Shown here piece after piece: positions 35,594 to 48,667 of a DNA stretch of 64,000 nucleotides. The notes under the pieces were generated by a model. The model was not told where the DNA came from, made no database searches, and worked only from the letters and a program-made list of their open reading frames with translations. Source of the stretch: Jackrogersella multiformis (Eukaryota > Ascomycota > Sordariomycetes > Xylariales > Hypoxylaceae); NCBI GenBank assembly GCA_902806575.1, contig CADCXD010000005.1, positions 4,084,357 to 4,148,356 on the forward strand, read 5' to 3'. Every line of letters begins with the position of its first letter. The stretch's first letter is position 1. Position numbers and translations under genes: made by a program.

Positions 35594-38500
35594 AATATAT
35601 TTAACGAAGTATTAAAATTAATTAATTATTATTAAAATTAAATATTTTATCGTTAAAAAGCTTTATTATAAAAATTAATAAAAAATTAATATAAAAACTT
35701 ATTTTATTTTTTAAATATATAAAATTAAAAAATATAAAAAACGTTATTATAAATTTTTTAATAATTAAATTTTCAAATAAAACGTTACTTTATTAAAAAT
35801 TATTTAGTTAATAATAACTTTATTAAGATAAAATAATAATTTATTAAAATTTAATAAACCTCGTTTAAAATTTTAAAATTTTAATACGATTTATTATAAT
35901 TTTTTATCGAAAAAATTATTTAATAATATATTATAAATTATCGTTTATTAAATTATTAATTAATACGTAAATATATAATTTATAAATTACATTAAATTTA
36001 TTATAAAACATTAATATATTATTTAAATTAAATTTTAAAATCCCCGACTTTTAATTATACGAACATTTTAACGAAACGGAATTTACCGTTCGTTAATTCG
36101 TGTAATTATATTAATAATTTAAATAAATAAAATATAAAGAAAATAACTTATTTTTATTAAAAATAATATTAATTATTAATATATTATACGTTAAAAATAT
36201 CGTTACGATATTAAATTTAAACTTTTTAATATAAAATATTATTAAAAAAATAAATATAAAAATAATAAATAAAATAAATTTTATTAAATTAAAATAATTA
36301 CTTAAAAATGAATACCTTTTAAAACTTATAAACGTAAAAATATTAAATGTTAAAAACTTAATTTATATTCGATAAAAAAATAATAAACCGTTAATTTAAT
36401 ATTATACGTAAATTTAAAACGCGTTTAAATAAGTAAAAAATAAAAATAAGTTATAAAAGCTTAAAATTATTAAATTTATTATATTAACGTTTATTAAATT
36501 CACTTTATTAAAAATGATTATTAACGGGTTTATAAATAATTTAAATAAATATAAGTTACGATAAAAATCCTTAATAAATTATATATAATTTTTTAAGTTA
36601 TTATAAAAATATATAACGGTTATTAAAAAAAAAAAAGTATTAAATAATAATAAAAAAAAATTAAAAAAAATTATATTTAAATAAAAGTTATTTAAAAACT
36701 TTTTAATAAACGTAAAAAAATAATTATAAAAAAAGTATTAAATTAAATTTAACTTAAACTTATTATTATAATAAAAATAAAACGCGCGTAAATATATAAT
36801 ATTTCGTTTAAAAAAACTTTATATATAATATTTAATCCCTTAAAATTATTATAATAATATTTATTATATATTTTAATAATAACCGGAAAATAAAAAATCT
36901 TTAAAAATTAAAGCATTAAAACGAATAAAAAATTTTCGTTTTTTTAAAAAAATAACTTTTTTTATTTATTAATAAATAATAATAAAAAGTTAAAAGTAAA
37001 AATTATATATAAATAAAATGTAATATACTTAATAAATTAATACGTAAAGTAATTATATTTAAATATAATAAAAATATTTTTTTATTTCGTTTAATTATTA
37101 TTAATAATTATATCGTTATAACTTAATAAAAAAAATTAAAAGATATATCGATTTTAATTCTTTTAATAATAAATAATAATAAGCCGTATAAATTACGAAA
37201 GTTTAAAATAATTAAATAACCTTTAAAACCTCTTATAAAAGTTAAAAAAAAAGCTTATTTAATTATAAAACCTTTTTAAAAAAATATAATTAAAATTTTA
37301 TTAATAAATTTTATATAATTAAGCTTAAATTTTTATTAAAATTTAAAACATTTATTAATATAAATTAAAAATAAAATCGGTAAAATAATAAAATAATACG
37401 TTAAAATAAATAAAACGATAAACTTAATATTTATTATAATTAAAGTTATTAAATTATATAAAATTATTTTAATTTTAAAATATATTAAAAATGGTAAAAT
37501 TATTACACACGTAATAAAAATACATTTAAATTTTATATTAATAAAAAAATTAAAACTTTAACGATAATCGTTAATAACGTTAAAAATTTATAAACTTATT
37601 CTTTTAAATTTTATTAAAAGATTAAGCTTTATTTATAATTTTATAATATTTATCGTTAAAATTATAAACATTTTAAGGTTTATTTAAAAAATAATTTAAT
37701 TATTTAAAAGATAAAATAATCTTTTTTTTATTTTTAATTTACCGTAATTATAAAATATTATAATATCGTTTAATATTTAATTAAACTTATTAACGATAAA
37801 AAATCTTATAATAAAAAAACCTCGTATAATTTTTTAAAAGTTAACGTTAACATTAAGTAAATAATATAAATTAATTTTAAATAAAAAATATTTACTTATT
37901 ATAAAAAAACTTATAAAGTTTAATATTAATAATAAAAAATCTTTTGAAAATTAAAAAAATTATTATAACTTAATTATATTATTAAATTAATCGTACCGAT
38001 AAATTATTAAGATTTATTAATTAACTTTTTTAAAATTATCGCATTATTAAACGTATATATAAGACATTTTAAAAAAATTTAAAAAAGAAATTAAATTTAT
38101 AAATAAATAAAAAGTTATACTTTTAAATTAATAATAACTTTTTAAATTAAAATAATATATAATTATGTTAAATTTATTATATATAAATAAAAAAACTTAT
38201 ATCTTATTATTATTTTTAATAAAATAATAATAATTTATCATTTAATAACTTAATTTTTAAATACTTAAAATATATTATATAAAAATATAATATATATATT
38301 AAAATTATAAAATTTCTTTTATTACAAATATAAAATCTTTATTAATTTATATATTTATTATATTAAATTATAAAAAGGAATTATATTATAAAATCGATTT
38401 TTTAAAAAATTATTAATAAACGTTTAATAATATTAATTAAATAAATTAATAAAAAATATTTAAATATTAATATATATAAATTAATAATAATTATAAACGG

Positions 38501-39593
38501 TTATTTATTTAATTAAATAATAATATTAATTTTAATCGTTAAAAATAAAAATATTAAAATATAAAACCTTTAATTAAAACTTAAATTAATTATTATTTAT
38601 AATAAAGTAAAAAAAGATTTTTTTAAAATAAATCTTTTATTATTAATTAATATATATAAATAATTATTTAATTTAAAAATTAAATTAATATTAAAACCAA
38701 TTTAAAATATAAATATTAATCGATATTAATATATTTAAAATTTTAATATATCTTAACTTTTAAAATATTAGGTTTTCTTTAATTATAATTAATAAAAATA
38801 TTATAAAATATATAATTTATTAAACATTTTATATTTAAATTTATTTTTATACTGTTTTTTAAACTATTATTTATTACTTTAAAAAGCTTAATAAATATAA
38901 TTAATATCGTAAAATATATTAATAATATTTTTATTTTTTATAAAATAATAAAAAAATAATTATTATAAATTAAACATTATTTTTTATCGAGAATTTTATA
39001 ATTAAAATTAAAATTATTAACATTAAAAATTATTTATAAAATATATAAACGAATAATTATTAAATATAATAAGTTTAAAAAGCTAAAATATTAGCTTATA
39101 TTAAAAATTTAAATTTATATTAAATGATTTTTAAAAACTTTAAGCTTTATAAAATAATAAATAATAAATTATTTAAAAATATTATAATTATTTATTAAAC
39201 TTTAAAGTAATATTTATTTTAAATAAAATTAAGTAAAAGTTTTAACTTTTAAATTATTAAAGTAAAAAGTTTTAATTATTATTAAAATATATAAATATAA
39301 ATATAACGAATTAATAAATATATATTTAAACGTATTTAAATACGAAGTTAAATATTATATTATTTAAAAATAAAATTATATTTTAATACTTATTTTTATA
39401 ATAACTTTTTATTTATTAAAACGTAAAAGAATTATAATATATATAAATAAAAATTTTATAATATTATTAAATTTATTTAATAATATAAGAAATATTTAAA
39501 ATTATAAAAATAATTAATTATATATATTATTTATAAATTCTTAATATTTTTTTAACGTTAATAAATATTAAAAATTTTATTTTTATTTTTTAA

Positions 39594-39868
39594 TAAATTA
39601 AAGTAAAAAACTTTTAAAGGGTAAAAATAATCACTTAAGTTTTTATAAAATTTAAATAATTACGTTTTTTTAAATTTAAAAAATACGAATTAATAACGAT
39701 TAATAAAGGAAGTTATTAATAAATAAAATAAAGTTTAAAATAAAAGTTATAAAAAAATAATTATAAAAGTATGTAAAAACCGTTCGTATAAGTTAAAAAT
39801 AATTAATTAAAAAGTTAAGTTTTATAATTAAAAAAAGTTACGTAACGTTTATTTTTTTTATTCCGGTT
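39594..39868. repeat. Internal direct repeat, copy A
   Basis: About 275 bp, starting TAAATTAAAG and ending near ATTCCGGT, repeated in the same orientation at 41416-41690. Long shared runs (TAAAAATAATCACTTAAG, ATACGAATTAATAACGATTA, TAAAAATAATTAATTAAAA) rule out chance A/T similarity. Confidence 0.7.
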
Positions 39869-41415
39869 TATTTTTTTTATATTTACGTTAATTATTTTTA
39901 ATAAATAAAAGCGTAAAAATAATAAGTGAAAGATTAAAACCGATTTTTAAAGTTAATTAATTATTATAATAATAATTAAAAACTTTAATATTAATAATAT
40001 ATTTTCTTTAGTTTTAAAGTTTTTTTTAACGTTAAAATCTTTTTTATTTTCGATGTATAAATTAACTTAATTAAGTAAGGTTTATAAAAAAGAAAAAAGA
40101 AAAGAGTTTATTATAATATTATAAAAAGAATTAAATAATAATAAATATAAGTAGTTTTTTTAATTTAACTTAAAATAATTTATATATAAAAAACGTTATA
40201 TTTTATATATAATTAAATATAATCTTTAAATTAATTTTTAAATTAAGTTTTTATAATTTTAATTTTGAAATTATTTTTTACGTTATATTTTTATCGTATT
40301 GTTTTTTTATCGTATAAATATATTAATCGATAAGTTTTTTTTTAATGTTTTATATTTTAATAAAAAACGAAATAAATAAATAAAAATAATAAAAATAACG
40401 TATAATTTTTTACGGTAATTATTAATTTATTATAAGTTTTTAACCGTTATTAAAAATATCCTTTTATTATATTATAAGATATTAAGATCGCGTTATAACC
40501 TTTATTTTAAGATTTCTTTTCGGTAATTTATAAAAAAAAGATTTTTTTTATTAAAATTTTATAACATTTTAAACGGCTTAAATTTATTATATATAATTAT
40601 ATCGTATTAATAATTTTTTAATCGGTAAATAAAGTAAGTATTAAGTATTAATAAATTAATAATAATACAAAAATAAAATAATTAAAAACGTATTATTATT
40701 TCTTTTAATAACTTTTAAATAATATATATAATTATAACGTTATAAAGTGTATTATATATATTTATAATGTTTTTATTTTATTTTTTTGTTTATTATAATA
40801 TTTTTATCGAAATATATAAATAAATAAATAAATAAATAACTTAATCGTATATATTAATAATTATAATTATAATAATAGTTTTATAGTTTTAATTAATTTA
40901 ATTATAATTTTGTAAATAAATAAATTAATTATAAAATAAAATAATTAATAAAGCTTTAATTATTTTAATTATAAATTATATAATTAAATAACGAGATAAT
41001 TATAATATAATAAAGTAATTATAAAGCTTTTTTATTAAGTAAATTTATAATCGAATAATCGAATAATAAGTTAATTATAAGTTTTATTAATAACTTATTT
41101 AAATAATTATAAAGTAAAATAATTAAATTATAATAAAACGATTATAAACTTTTTCGATTATTTTAATTATAACGGTCTTAAATAATAAGGGATAAAAGTA
41201 ATGATTTTATATATTAATTAAAATAATAATAAAAATTATTATAAAGCCGTAATTTTTAAAAAAGATTTAATTTTATAATAAATATAACGTAAAACTTATT
41301 ATAATAAATAAATACCTTCGAAACGTTATATTTAAAAATTATTTAAGTTTTATTTATAAGGATACGGTTTTTTTAAAATTAAAGTTACGGGTTTAAATTT
41401 TGTTATAATTACCAT

Positions 41416-41690
41416 TAAATTAAAGCGATAAACTTTTAAAAAATAAAAATAATCACTTAAGTTTTTATAAGATTTAAACGATTACGTTTTTTTCGGTTTA
41501 AAAAATACGAATTAATAACGATTAATAAAAGAAATTATTATTAAATAAAATAAGGTTTAAAATAAAAGCTATAAAAAGGTAATTATAAAAATGTATAAAA
41601 ACTATTTATATAAGTTAAAAATAATTAATTAAAAGGTTAAGTTTTATAATTAAAAAAGGTTACGTGACGCTTATTTTTTTCACTCCGGTA
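41416..41690. repeat. Internal direct repeat, copy B
   Basis: It is the partner of copy A at 39594-39868; start-to-start distance is 1822 bp. The pair could be the LTRs of a second, shorter element nested in the larger one (about 2.1 kb, roughly 1.5 kb between copies), or duplicated parts of the same element. Confidence 0.7.
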
Positions 41691-42890
41691 TATTAATTAT
41701 AAAAAAATTATAATAAACCTTAAAAATATTAAAGAAAACGATATATAAATACGAAAAAATAACGTTAAAAAATATAATAAATTACTTAAATTACTTAATT
41801 TTAATAATAAATTAACTTTTATTAAGAGAATTTTATTTATTTATATTTTAAAATAATTTTTAATTTAAATATTAAATTTTTAAATGTTAAAAATTTAAAA
41901 GTAATTAAATAATAATAATATAAAATATTTTAATTATTTTAAATATTTATTTATTTTAAAATATTATAAAACCGATAATAAAATATAAAAATTCTTTAAT
42001 AAATTTATAATTAAAATATTTATAAACATTTATATTATAATAAATTATATATTTAAAATTTTAAATAATAATTTTATAAAATTATTATAATATAAGGATA
42101 TTTAAAAAATTTTATTTAAAAAAATTAAACTTTAAAACGTTAATAAATAAATATAAAACTTTTTAAATTTACGAAACTTTATTAAAATATTATAAATATA
42201 AAATATAATAAAATATTTAATAAAAAATAAAATTCTTTTAATATTAAATTTAATATATAACGATAAAAAGCATTTTATTTTTATTTTAACGTTAAAAGAA
42301 TTAAATTAAATAATATATTTATTATATATAATTTAAAATATATATAATATATAAAATCTTATTTTATTAAATAATAATTTTTTAATTAATTTATTATAAT
42401 ATATAAGTTATTTTAAATTATAATAATTAATTTTATTAAACCTTTTAATATAATAATATAAATATATTTTTAAAATATAAATAAAGATTTTTAAGTAAAA
42501 ATTATATTACGTAATTAATTTTTTAATATATTTTATTATAAAAAAATTAAATTGAAATTATATTTTTAACGTTATTTATAAATTTCGAAAATATATTTAT
42601 TTTACGAGAATATTAATTTAATTTAAAAAAATATTATTATTTTTAACGCGTCGTTAATATTATTATATAAATATTATAAAGATTTATTAAAGTTATTTAT
42701 ATTAAAAATAAAATATTTTTATTTTAATAAAAATTTATTATTATTATTTAAATAATAAATATAAAAGTTAAAAAATAAAAAAACTTAATCTATAAAAACG
42801 TAAATAAAAATAAAAATATTAATTTATATATTATATAATTATTAATTTTTAATTAATAAAAAATAAAGGCGCTTTTTTATTTATTTAAAA

Positions 42891-43034
42891 ATACTTAAAT
42901 AAGTGCACTTTAAAAAGTAAAAAAAGTATTATTCACTCTTTTTTTTAATATTATTAAAAACACTCTTAAGTGTTGCTAGCCTAGAATAATTCTTACGAAA
43001 AACAATAATCTTTTTAACTCACAAGTTCTTTTCT
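42891..43034. repeat. Right terminal direct repeat of the A/T block (LTR-like)
   Basis: It is the partner of 35451-35593 in the same orientation. In its 3' half it keeps more C and G than the left copy (CTAGCCTAGAATAATTC, AACTCACAAGTTC), so that half is the less mutated one. Confidence 0.75.
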
Positions 43035-43045
43035 TTATGGTCCTA

Positions 43046-43573
43046 TGGATATGTACCGAGGAGCTCTCGTACCTTACCTATGTGGGTAGTGCTGAGGTCA
43101 TACGAATAGGTACTCCTAGGTACCTAGGTATGCTTCTTGTGGAGATACCCCTCTGCTTCTCCATCCCTTAAAGTAAAGCTCCAAGATTTAAAGTGGAAAT
43201 AGTTATATTCTTAGTTAGCAACACTTGGAGATTCCTTCTAGTTACTCGTAGTATTCGCCGACGATGCCCTCTTCCGGATGTCTACCTAGGTAGGTTACCC
43301 AAGAACCCAGGAAGCCAGGCACTGGGAGATTTTCTCGTGATGTTTACCTACGGGCCAAGCTGGAAGAGACATGGTCAAGGATGCGAATCTCTAGCTACAA
43401 CTGACGTAACTAGCCGCCCTTTTCGCGGCTTCGGACTTGGAGTCGCCTTAATGAGAACCGAAGGATCAGAGAAATATGAAGAATGCATACCTAGAGGTAT
43501 ATATTACCTGCACAGCCGTACGAGGGCTCAAATCCTTTGATCCTTCATTGTTCTTTCAGCGACAAAGGTCAAC
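43046..43573. other. Spacer / alpha-galactosidase promoter
   Basis: Base composition returns to normal abruptly after the A/T block. TACCTAGGTA is at 43121-43130 and a related repeat near 43287-43300. A 115-codon open frame at 43193-43540 matches nothing and is not called. Confidence 0.5.
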
Positions 43574-45962
43574 ATGAAAATTCATAGTCTCCTCGCCACG
43601 AGCGTTCTAGGGTGTTTATTCCCCTTATTGGGGTCGTGCCAGGACAATGCAAATTGTAATAACCTTCTCACCCTCATTATATCGTCTCTGTGTATTTGAT
43701 CAAACAGCTAACTTTCTAACCTAGGGATTTCCGTGAGCGGCGATGGCCCGTCCTTCACTCTATCTTCTTCCAATATCTCCTATCAATTCCACGTGGATCC
43801 GTTAACCTTAGACTTGGTCCACGATCACTGGGGAGCATATGCGGCCGAGACCGTCCCGGACTTCAACGGCGTGACGTCTGGATGGGGTGGTCCATACACC
43901 TATCGTCGGCGCGAATTCCCTGATCTGGGTCGTGGAGACTTCCGAGTACCCGCGATCCACATTCAACACTCCGATGGAAACACCGTATCGGCCTTCTCTT
44001 ACACGGGCTACGACATCAGCCCCGGCAAACCCTCTCTCCCCGGCTTGCCGGCCACATTTGGCGGCGAAGGAGATGTAGAAACGCTTATCGTACATCTGCA
44101 CGATAACTACTCTGATGTATCGGCAGATTTATACTATTCCATCTTCCCCCGATATAACGCGGTTGTCCGCAGTTTCCGGATCACGAATAATGGAAGCCAG
44201 GATATAACGGTACTAAGGGCTAGTAGCTGGAGCGTGGATATGCCGAACGAGGAGTTGGAGATGCTTGATCTCCATGGCGACTGGGCAGCAGAGGCACACA
44301 TCAACAGGCGGCCGGTTGTCTTCGGGGAACAAGGGTAAGCCCAACTTATTTACTCCCTCCGACGGTACATTTTCGATGTGCGAACTCCAACTGACGTCTA
44401 TGCACAGCTTCCGCTCATCAGCGGGCTACTCATCCCACTTCCACAATCCTTTTCTTGCTCTTTCGCCTCCGAGCACCACCGAGTCTCTCGGCCAGGTAAC
44501 GGGCTACTCCCTAGTGTACACCGGTTCATTCTCTGCCGATGTCGAGCGGTGGTCCACCGGGTGGGTTAGGGTTCTCCTTGGCTTGAACCCTCTGCACCTA
44601 TCGTGGCCTGTAGCTCCGGGGGAGACGTTTACTTCGCCCGAGGTGGTTTCCGTCTTCTCCGAACAGGGGCTTGGCGGCATGTCTCGATCTTTCCATTCGC
44701 TCTACAGAAATCACCTGTCTCGGTCAAACTACACATTCGAGACTCGACCCCCGTTACTGAACTCCTGGGAGGGTCTTGGTTTTGATTTCAACCGGTCCTC
44801 GATGGTCAAACTAGCCGAAGACGCCGCAGGGCTGGGCTGCAGCCTGTTCGTCAACGATGATGGATGGTTCGGCACAGATTATCCGCGAAATAACGACAGC
44901 TTAGGTCTAGGCGACTGGACACCTAACCCGGCTAAGTTCCCGGATGGTCTCGCACCCTACATCGAACAGGTTAACAACATCACTGTCCACAACTCCTCGG
45001 AGCACATGGCATTTGGGCTTTGGGTTGAGCCGGAGATGGTTAATCCTGATTCCGATCTCTATAACCAACATCCTGAATGGTGTATGCATTCAGGCATCCA
45101 TAACCGCACGCTGGTAAGAAACCAACTCGTGCTGAATCTCGGCCTTCCAGAGGTACAAGAGTATATCATCACGGTGATAGAGCGAATACTGGACTCAGCG
45201 CCCATAGGATACATCAAATGGGATAACAACCGCGGCATGCACGAGATGCCGTCTCCTTCTGCAAACCACGCGTACATGCTGGGGCTCTATAGCGTCATCG
45301 ACAACCTCACAACCGCCCATCCGGAGATCCTCTGGGAAGGATGCGCTTCCGGAGGAGGGAGATTTGACCCTGGTCTACTTCACTACTGGCCCCAAAGCTG
45401 GACGAGTGACGATACAGACGGCTTAGAGCGTCTGTACATACAATTTGGTACATCTTACCCTTATCCACCCTCAGCAATGGGTTGTCACGTCAGCGACGTC
45501 CCCAACGGCCAGACAGGCCGGACCACCCCGTTGGCTTTCCGAGCAGTCGTCGCATCTATGTGCGGGTCGTTCGGCTTGGAATTGGATCCTTCTACACTTG
45601 CGCAAGAGGAGCTCGATGTGATTCCTACGTTAGTTGCTACCCAGCAAAAGATTAACCCCATTGTCATCAACGGCGACTTCTACCGCCTAGCACTGCCGGA
45701 CCAATCCAACTGGCCCGCAGCTATGTTTGTCTCTCCAGACCTCGGCTCCGCTGTCCTATTCGCATTTCAGATCCGTTCCGCCTTGAAGCCCCTCCCGCCT
45801 CCGCTAAAGCTGCAGGGCTTAGACTCAGATGCTAAGTATACGATGAGCAACGGAACCTGGGAACAGAGCTGGTCTGGCTCCACGTTGATGAATACGGGAC
45901 TGAGTTTGAGCTGGGTGCAGTCTGATTATCAGAGTATCATCTTGACCTTGGACAAACAATGA
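43574..45962 (+). CDS. Secreted alpha-galactosidase, glycoside hydrolase family 36
   Basis: Exons 43574-43655, 43725-44334, 44408-45962 (748 residues, the usual length for fungal GH36). The short first exon carries the signal peptide (MKIHSLLATSVLGCLFPLLG). The N-terminal beta-sandwich follows (SYQFHVDPLTLDLVHDHWG), then the catalytic barrel: NDDGWFGTDYPRN, GLWVEPEMVNPDSDLY, KWDNNRGM with the nucleophile Asp near residue 503, and SWTSDDTDGLERL with the acid/base Asp near residue 565. A C-terminal beta domain closes it. It releases galactose from raffinose-type sugars, galactomannans or galactolipids outside the cell. Many N-glycosylation sequons. All catalytic residues are present. Confidence 0.94.
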
Positions 45963-46120
45963 ATACCTGGTCACTTAAAATAGGAAATTCATATATTTAG
46001 GAAATATGAATCTTAGAACATGTGAAATCCAATGACCTTCATACACATCTCCTTCCTTATCATAGGTATACCCCTACAGACATCACGAAGAGACCTAAGT
46101 TAACACCTTCATTTCTCCCT

Positions 46121-47955
46121 TTAGAGCTTTCTCCAGTCGAACGCCTTCTCCCACGCAGCTGCAACTTTTAGACAATCCACATCCGCGTATTTGCGACCTA
46201 CTATCTGCATGGCTGTAGGAAGCTTCACGTTCGGATCTTCTCGAGCAGGTACAAAGCCAACCGGGAGTGAAAGGGCGGGATGACCTGAATCTTTTCGCGT
46301 ACCAGATTGTTAGTTTATCATATCGGACAAGAGAACGGCTACTCCACTCACTATTAAAAGGACAGGTATTGGCAACCAGCCCTATCGTCCTAGTCAAGAA
46401 ATTCAACGGACCTTCATTCGAATCAGGTGTGGGCATTTGTGGTGGTGGGTAAGGTAAGGTAGGCATAACTAGTACGTTAAATTCCTTCAGGGCCATGTCG
46501 TAGGCATCCTATATCACGAGTTAGTCCGCCCGAGTTGATCATAAGGAGGGTACCTATGAGTTCTCACGTTGGTGGCTTTTAAGAGATTCATTGCCTTCCC
46601 CTGTATCTTCGCGCCGTATTTCTCCTGGATCCACAAGTATCCCATATACATATTCGACGCCCCAGGTCCAAGGGCGTCAAATTGAGCCTGGGTAAGCATT
46701 GATCCCATCAGTTCAGTTCTATCTGTCAAGTAAAGCTGCTTTCGTCCGTCCACGTCTCCGAGAAGAGACTGCCGACCACCTGATAAAGGCAAAGCACAGG
46801 TCCACAGCAAGGGGGCTTCTCTGTGCAAAGCTACCGAAACAGGGGCAACTGTAGCTCCGAGCGATTTGAATTTGGCGATTGCAGACTTCACAGATTCAAT
46901 GACATTAGGGTCTTGCCCAGGAACTTCGAAGCCTTCATTTAGGACGCCGATTCTGACACCGTCGAGCATCTTCGACGTTTGTTCAGCAAGTAGAGTGTCG
47001 ACCGGGGCTACAAAGTTCAACCTATCTCCTTCAAGACCAAACGACGGTTGGCGATCATCCCATCCGTCCGAACCCGCAATCGCCTCAAGAAACAATGCGC
47101 AATCTCTCACATTCCTCGCCATCGGCCCCGCATGGTCAATTGTCGCGTCTAGACTCAAGATACCAGTATATGGAACCAGTCCCCAAGTTGGCTTAAGACC
47201 GACGATACCGCACGAAGATGCCGGAATACGAATGCTACCGCCTTGATCACAGCCGAAAGCAAGATCGACAGACCCAAATGCCACGAGGCTTCCTGAGCCG
47301 CTGCTAGAACCTCCGGCACTATAACCCTTCGCGTATGGATTGTGGACTTGCCCCGTGACAGCCGTGCCAGACATTCCCTCGAGGCACGAATTCTCGCAGG
47401 CTACTATGCTTAGCGTTACGTGCTAGACATACGAAGCGAATTAAATCGGGACGAGAAATCATACCGGCTTTGCCGACAATTGTCGCCCCTGCATCCATAA
47501 CCCTCGTGACGATTGTCGCGTCGATCTCCGGGACCCAATCCACCATCGAAGTCCCGTTCGTGCAACGAACTCCCGCCAATGCCATGTTATCTTTAAGCGC
47601 TACGGTCCGGCCCTTGAGAAGGTCGCTGGTGGGCCTCGTGCATTTTACAGTTACCTAATGATCATATTAGGAGATTCTCGAGGTGCTAAGTAAATCATAC
47701 CTTCGTTGCCCATGCACCTAATTCATTGTCCTCGGGGATATGAATATCTGTACGCGGATATTTGGTGAGATCGGGGCGTGGTATGACACCCTTATCATTT
47801 GGTAGAGATGCAATAGCAGCATCCAGAGCAGATATCAGTGTGCTATAATCCTCGAGGAGCGGCTCGGAAATCTCCAGTCCAGCCTTAGTTATGACTGGCC
47901 TCAATTCATTCTCGGTGACTCTTCTCTCAGGGGTTCCTAATTGAACGACCGACAT
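46121..47955 (-). CDS. Amidase-signature enzyme
   Basis: Five exons on the minus strand: 47955-47701, 47654-47465, 47400-46568, 46508-46352, 46290-46121 (534 residues). The Ser-cisSer-Lys triad region is intact: the Lys in VALKDNMALAG (K106), the cis-Ser loop GYSAGGSSSGSG, and the nucleophile in DQGGSIRIPASSCG (S204). The C-terminal blocks FNVLVMPTLPYPPPQMP, NSGHPALSLPVGF and AMQIVGRKYADVDCL also match. It hydrolyses an amide bond; the substrate is unknown. The start at 47955 (MSVVQLG) is the first ATG; the frame stays open about 130 bases further upstream past an acceptor-like TTTTAACAG, so another exon may precede it. The last acceptor could be 46290 or 46284. No signal peptide, so probably cytosolic. 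Confidence 0.86.
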
Positions 47956-48667
47956 CTCGGTTTTGATATATTCTAAACCTGGTAGTGTATCTAAGGCAGG
48001 ATTGTAGCTAACAATACCTATCTTGTACGAGACACCTGTTAAAAAAAAGGAGGATAGAGACAAATATGATTTATTATATATTCCCAACGTCCTTATCTTC
48101 TAGCTCTGCTGCCTACCGGGCCTGCAGGTGGGGTATCGACACATAAGGGCATCATAATACGGCATACAGGCTGTGATGTAACTTTATATCTTACTCCAAC
48201 GCCATGCTGTTTGAGACGTAAATGGTTGGAGGAAAATCTACATAGCCCAGGTAGTTTTCATTACCGCTTCGGATGAGTTTCTTACTTACCTAGGTACCTA
48301 GGCAGGTACCTAATATTCCGGTGCTTACCTATCTTCTACCTAGAGGTAGGTATTTATTCTTGACACAAAAGGAGTAGGTAATCCTTGAATTCTCGGCGCA
48401 TACTTAGGTACCTAGGTAGGCAGTAAGGTTGAAATCAATGTTGCCTCGGGCTGTGAGTGCACCGCCCATTTGATGTGTCGGTGCAATTCTTCATACATGG
48501 TATCAAGCGCTCTTTAGAGGCTGTGCAAAAAGATATAATGGAACAAATTATTGTTACCGCTCCGCAGCATCAATCTGATCGTAACTACTATCTTTAATAC
48601 CTAGGTATATACCCACTTGGGAATGTAGGTAGGTATTCGTGTACGGGTACCGTGAATAGGCATCGTA
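47956..48667. other. Spacer between divergent genes
   Basis: No gene was assigned, apart from a possible 5' extension or upstream exon of the amidase near 47956-48035. TACCTAGGTA repeats cluster at 48287-48310, 48405-48420 and 48600-48640. Confidence 0.5.

Larger units (their letters stand above)
35446..43045. mobile_element. RIP-degraded retroelement-like block bounded by direct repeats
   Basis: About 7.6 kb that is almost all A and T. Remaining C and G sit mainly in CG, CC/GG or CT/AG contexts while CA and TG are rare, the pattern left by RIP (C to T in CpA on both strands). Every frame is full of stops and no domain can be read. The block is bounded by direct repeats at about 35451-35593 and 42891-43034, which differ mostly by C/T and G/A. 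Outside them lie matching TCCTATG strings (35446-35452 and 43041-43047) that may include a target duplication. This layout suggests an LTR retrotransposon, but the repeats do not show clean TG...CA ends, so the class is inferred. Confidence 0.75.

Noticed and set aside
35594..42890. Short A/T-rich open frames inside the RIP block
   Set aside because: All are brief Lys/Asn/Ile/Tyr strings expected from A/T composition; none carries a domain.
43193..43540. 115-codon frame upstream of the alpha-galactosidase gene
   Set aside because: Composition is not protein-like, it contains a copy of the CCTAGGTAGG repeat, and it has no family signature.
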